This document shows, in pieces, positions 6,790 through 8,164 of a stretch of DNA of 8,164 bases. The translations under genes were made by a program, and so were the position numbers. Under the pieces are notes generated by a model. It did not search any database, was not told the DNA's origin, and saw only the letters and a list, made by a program, of their open reading frames with translations. The DNA comes from Thioploca sp. (GTDB lineage Bacteria; Pseudomonadota; Gammaproteobacteria; Beggiatoales; Beggiatoaceae): positions 1 to 8,164 of the forward strand of contig DRQV01000207.1 in the NCBI GenBank assembly GCA_011371325.1, read 5' to 3'. The first letter of the stretch is position 1. The number at the start of each line of letters is the position of its first letter.

Positions 6790-6814
6790 TTTTTAAAAAT
6801 ATTGAGAAAAAGCT

Positions 6815-7183
6815 ATGATACAAATGCAAACTATACTAGATGTAGCTGATAATAGTGGAGCAAAAAAACTTAAATGTATTAAAATTTTAGGTGGCTCACA
6901 TCGGCGTTATGCTAATATAGGAGATGTTATTAAAGTTAGTGTAAAAGAAGCAATTCCACGTAGCAAAGTTAAGAAAGGTGAGATTTATCAAGCATTAGTG
7001 GTTAGAACTTGTAAAGGTGTAAGACGGCCAGATGGTTCTTTGATTCGTTTTGATGGTAATGCTGCTGTTTTGCTTAACAATCAATCTCAACCTATAGGTA
7101 CTCGTATTTTTGGGCCAGTTACTCGTGAATTGAGAAGTGAAAGATTTATGCGGATTGTTTCTCTTGCCCCAGAAGTTATTTGA
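6815..7183 (+). CDS. rplN: 50S ribosomal protein L14
   Basis: L14 sits at the subunit interface beside L19 and is the target of the silencing factor RsfS. The product is 122 aa against 123 in E. coli. Segments seen are [19 protein letters not shown] at the N-terminus, [17 protein letters not shown] (23-39), [35 protein letters not shown] and [13 protein letters not shown], ending SLAPEVI. It lacks one residue in the NNQSQPIG loop relative to E. coli. It is the first gene of the spc block. A GAGA Shine-Dalgarno at 6804-6807 has 7-nt spacing. The stop is doubled (TGATGA, 7181-7186), and the second copy overlaps the rplX ribosome-binding site. Confidence 0.98.
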   Translation: MIQMQTILDVADNSGAKKLKCIKILGGSHRRYANIGDVIKVSVKEAIPRSKVKKGEIYQALVVRTCKGVRRPDGSLIRFDGNAAVLLNNQSQPIGTRIFGPVTRELRSERFMRIVSLAPEVI

Positions 7184-7184
7184 T

Positions 7185-7188
7185 GAGG
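7185..7188 (+). promoter_or_regulatory. Shine-Dalgarno site of rplX
   Basis: GAGG, 6 nt before the rplX ATG, overlaps the second of the tandem rplN stops. Ribosomes ending rplN would therefore cover the rplX initiation site, which favours coupled re-initiation. Confidence 0.6.
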
Positions 7189-7194
7189 TAATAA

Positions 7195-7512
7195 ATGAGA
7201 AAAATAAAAACAGGTGATGAAGTAATAGTTATTGCTGGCAAAGATAAAGATAAGCTTGGAAAGGTTGTTAAAGTTGTAAAAAATGATAGGATAGTAGTTG
7301 AGAATATTAATTTAGTTAAACGTCATACTCGTCCTAATCCAATGCAGAATGTTGCTGGAGGCATTATTGACAAAGAAATGCCAATTCATATCTCTAATGT
7401 TGCCTTAGTCAATCCAACTACTAATAAAGCAGACCGAGTTGGTTTTAAATATCTTGAGGATGGAACTAAGGTACGTTATTTTAAGTCAACTGATGAAGTA
7501 ATTACTGAATAA
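7195..7512 (+). CDS. rplX: 50S ribosomal protein L24
   Basis: L24 is an assembly-initiator protein that binds the 5' region of 23S rRNA and lies near the tunnel exit. The product is 105 aa against 104 in E. coli. The N-terminal KOW/SH3-like segment is [23 protein letters not shown] (5-27). It is followed by [36 protein letters not shown] and the C-terminal [21 protein letters not shown] (split about 82-102). It lies 11 nt after rplN. Its TAA overlaps the rplE ATG by one base (TAATG). Confidence 0.98.
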   Translation: MRKIKTGDEVIVIAGKDKDKLGKVVKVVKNDRIVVENINLVKRHTRPNPMQNVAGGIIDKEMPIHISNVALVNPTTNKADRVGFKYLEDGTKVRYFKSTDEVITE

Positions 7513-7524
7513 TGGCAAGATTAC
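7498..7524 (+). promoter_or_regulatory. Weak pairing around the rplE start, possible S8 target region
   Basis: In E. coli the spc operon repressor S8 binds mRNA at the rplX-rplE junction. Here GTAAT (7498-7502) can pair with ATTAC (7520-7524), plus one T:G pair, flanking the TAATG overlap at 7510-7514. The stem is short and the loop long (about 15 nt). I cannot match it to the S8 site of 16S helix 21, so this is a location to test and not a confident site. Confidence 0.15.
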
Positions 7525-8048
7525 GCAAATATTACCAAGAAACTATTGTGCCTGAGTTAATGCAACAGTTTAAATATAAAAGTGTTATGCAAGTTCCTAA
7601 ATTAGTTCAAATTACCATAAATATGGGTTTGGGAGCTGCTGTTGCGGATAAAAAAATAATTGAACGGGCCGTTTCTGATATGACTAATATTGCAGGTCAA
7701 AAACCTGTGATTACTAAAGCCCGTAAATCTATTTCTAATTTTAAAGTACGTGAAGGTTGGCCGATTGGCTGTAAAGTTAATTTAAGACGAACTCATATGT
7801 ATGAATTTTTGGATAGGCTTATTAGCATTGCTATTCCAAGAATTCGAGATTTTCGTGGATTTTCTAGCAAAGCTTTTGATGGAAGAGGTAATTATACTTT
7901 AGGAATAAAAGAGCAAATTATCTTTCCAGAAATAGATTATGACAAAATTGATGTTATTCGAGGAATGGATATTACACTTACTACTTCGGCTAATACAAAC
8001 GAAGAAGGTCATGCCTTGCTTAAAGCTTTCAACTTCCCATTAAAATAA
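7512..8048 (+). CDS. rplE: 50S ribosomal protein L5
   Basis: L5 binds 5S rRNA in the central protuberance and forms the B1b bridge to S13 of the small subunit. The product is 178 aa against 179 in E. coli. Segments seen are [18 protein letters not shown] (about 24-41), [41 protein letters not shown] (62-89, written as one conserved block), [21 protein letters not shown] and [14 protein letters not shown]. The start ATG shares its A with the rplX stop. No clear Shine-Dalgarno is present, so translation is probably coupled to rplX. In E. coli this start region is the S8 control point of the spc operon. Confidence 0.98.
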   Translation: MARLRKYYQETIVPELMQQFKYKSVMQVPKLVQITINMGLGAAVADKKIIERAVSDMTNIAGQKPVITKARKSISNFKVREGWPIGCKVNLRRTHMYEFLDRLISIAIPRIRDFRGFSSKAFDGRGNYTLGIKEQIIFPEIDYDKIDVIRGMDITLTTSANTNEEGHALLKAFNFPLK

Positions 8049-8061
8049 TTCGATATTTATT

Positions 8062-8164
8062 ATGGCAAAACTTTCTGTTATCAATCGAGAAGCGAAACGT
8101 TTACGAACAGTAAAAAAATATGCTGCTCGGAGAGCTGAATTAAAGAAAATTATCAGTGATCAAA
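8062..8164 (+). CDS. rpsN: 30S ribosomal protein S14, 3'-truncated by window edge
   Basis: S14 is a protein of the small-subunit head. Only 34 codons are visible, beginning [15 protein letters not shown] and running into [13 protein letters not shown]. This matches the N-terminal part of the long, about 101-aa form (E. coli has AKRAELKAIISD at the same place). The short zinc-binding form lacks this segment, so the gene is most likely the zinc-free type. The cysteine-bearing or replaced region lies beyond the window. It starts 13 nt after the rplE stop with an AT-only leader and no recognisable Shine-Dalgarno. Gene order (rplE then rpsN) fits the spc operon. Confidence 0.93.
   Translation, partial: MAKLSVINREAKRLRTVKKYAARRAELKKIISDQ

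Noticed and set aside
6645..6814. Small gene, tRNA or riboswitch in the rpsQ-rplN gap
   Set aside because: No start codon with a Shine-Dalgarno leads to a sustained frame, and there is no cloverleaf or T-loop motif and no recognisable riboswitch core.
1..8164. Mobile element, CRISPR array, toxin-antitoxin or other novel system
   Set aside because: Every base outside short spacers belongs to the str/S10/spc core genes. There are no direct repeats with spacers, no transposase or integrase, and no unknown gene.

Overview
The window is a stretch of the conserved bacterial str/S10/spc ribosomal-protein supercluster. It holds the 3' four-fifths of fusA (EF-G), the whole S10 block (rpsJ-rplC-rplD-rplW-rplB-rpsS-rplV-rpsC-rplP-rpmC-rpsQ), and the start of the spc block (rplN-rplX-rplE and the 5' end of rpsN). 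Every gene is on the + strand and the order is the canonical bacterial one. Coding density is very high: most junctions are 1-4 nt overlaps or short gaps, so translational coupling is likely.

The protein sequences read as gammaproteobacterial. Their lengths and signature segments closely follow the Escherichia coli proteins: L2 is 273 aa, L29 is 63 aa, L5 is 178 aa, and the S14 N-terminus is of the long-form type. The DNA is strongly A+T rich, roughly 60-65% by eye, with TTA leucine codons, A/T-ending codons and AT-only spacers. This suggests a streamlined or host-associated gammaproteobacterium, although a genus cannot be named from this window. The proteins look intact and well conserved, with no sign of decay.

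Layout: 1-1677 is fusA, cut by the window edge. A 15-nt spacer follows, with no tuf gene and no room for an S10-type leader. The S10 block occupies 1693-6644. The only sizeable gap is 6645-6814 (170 nt). It contains small AT-rich hairpins, an exact TTGACA box, an exact TATAAT box and a 10-bp palindrome, and it is the expected place for the spc promoter. The spc genes start at 6815 and continue past the window end.

Together the genes make one translation factor and 15 ribosomal proteins. L2, L3, L4, L14 and L16 lie around the peptidyl-transferase and factor-binding regions. L22, L23, L24 and L29 line or surround the peptide exit tunnel. S3, S10, S14 and S19 build the small-subunit head. S17 binds the 16S body and L5 bridges the central protuberance to the head. 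I found no novel system, mobile element, CRISPR array, tRNA or rRNA. The points worth a second look are the direct fusA-rpsJ junction and the architecture of the rpsQ-rplN gap.
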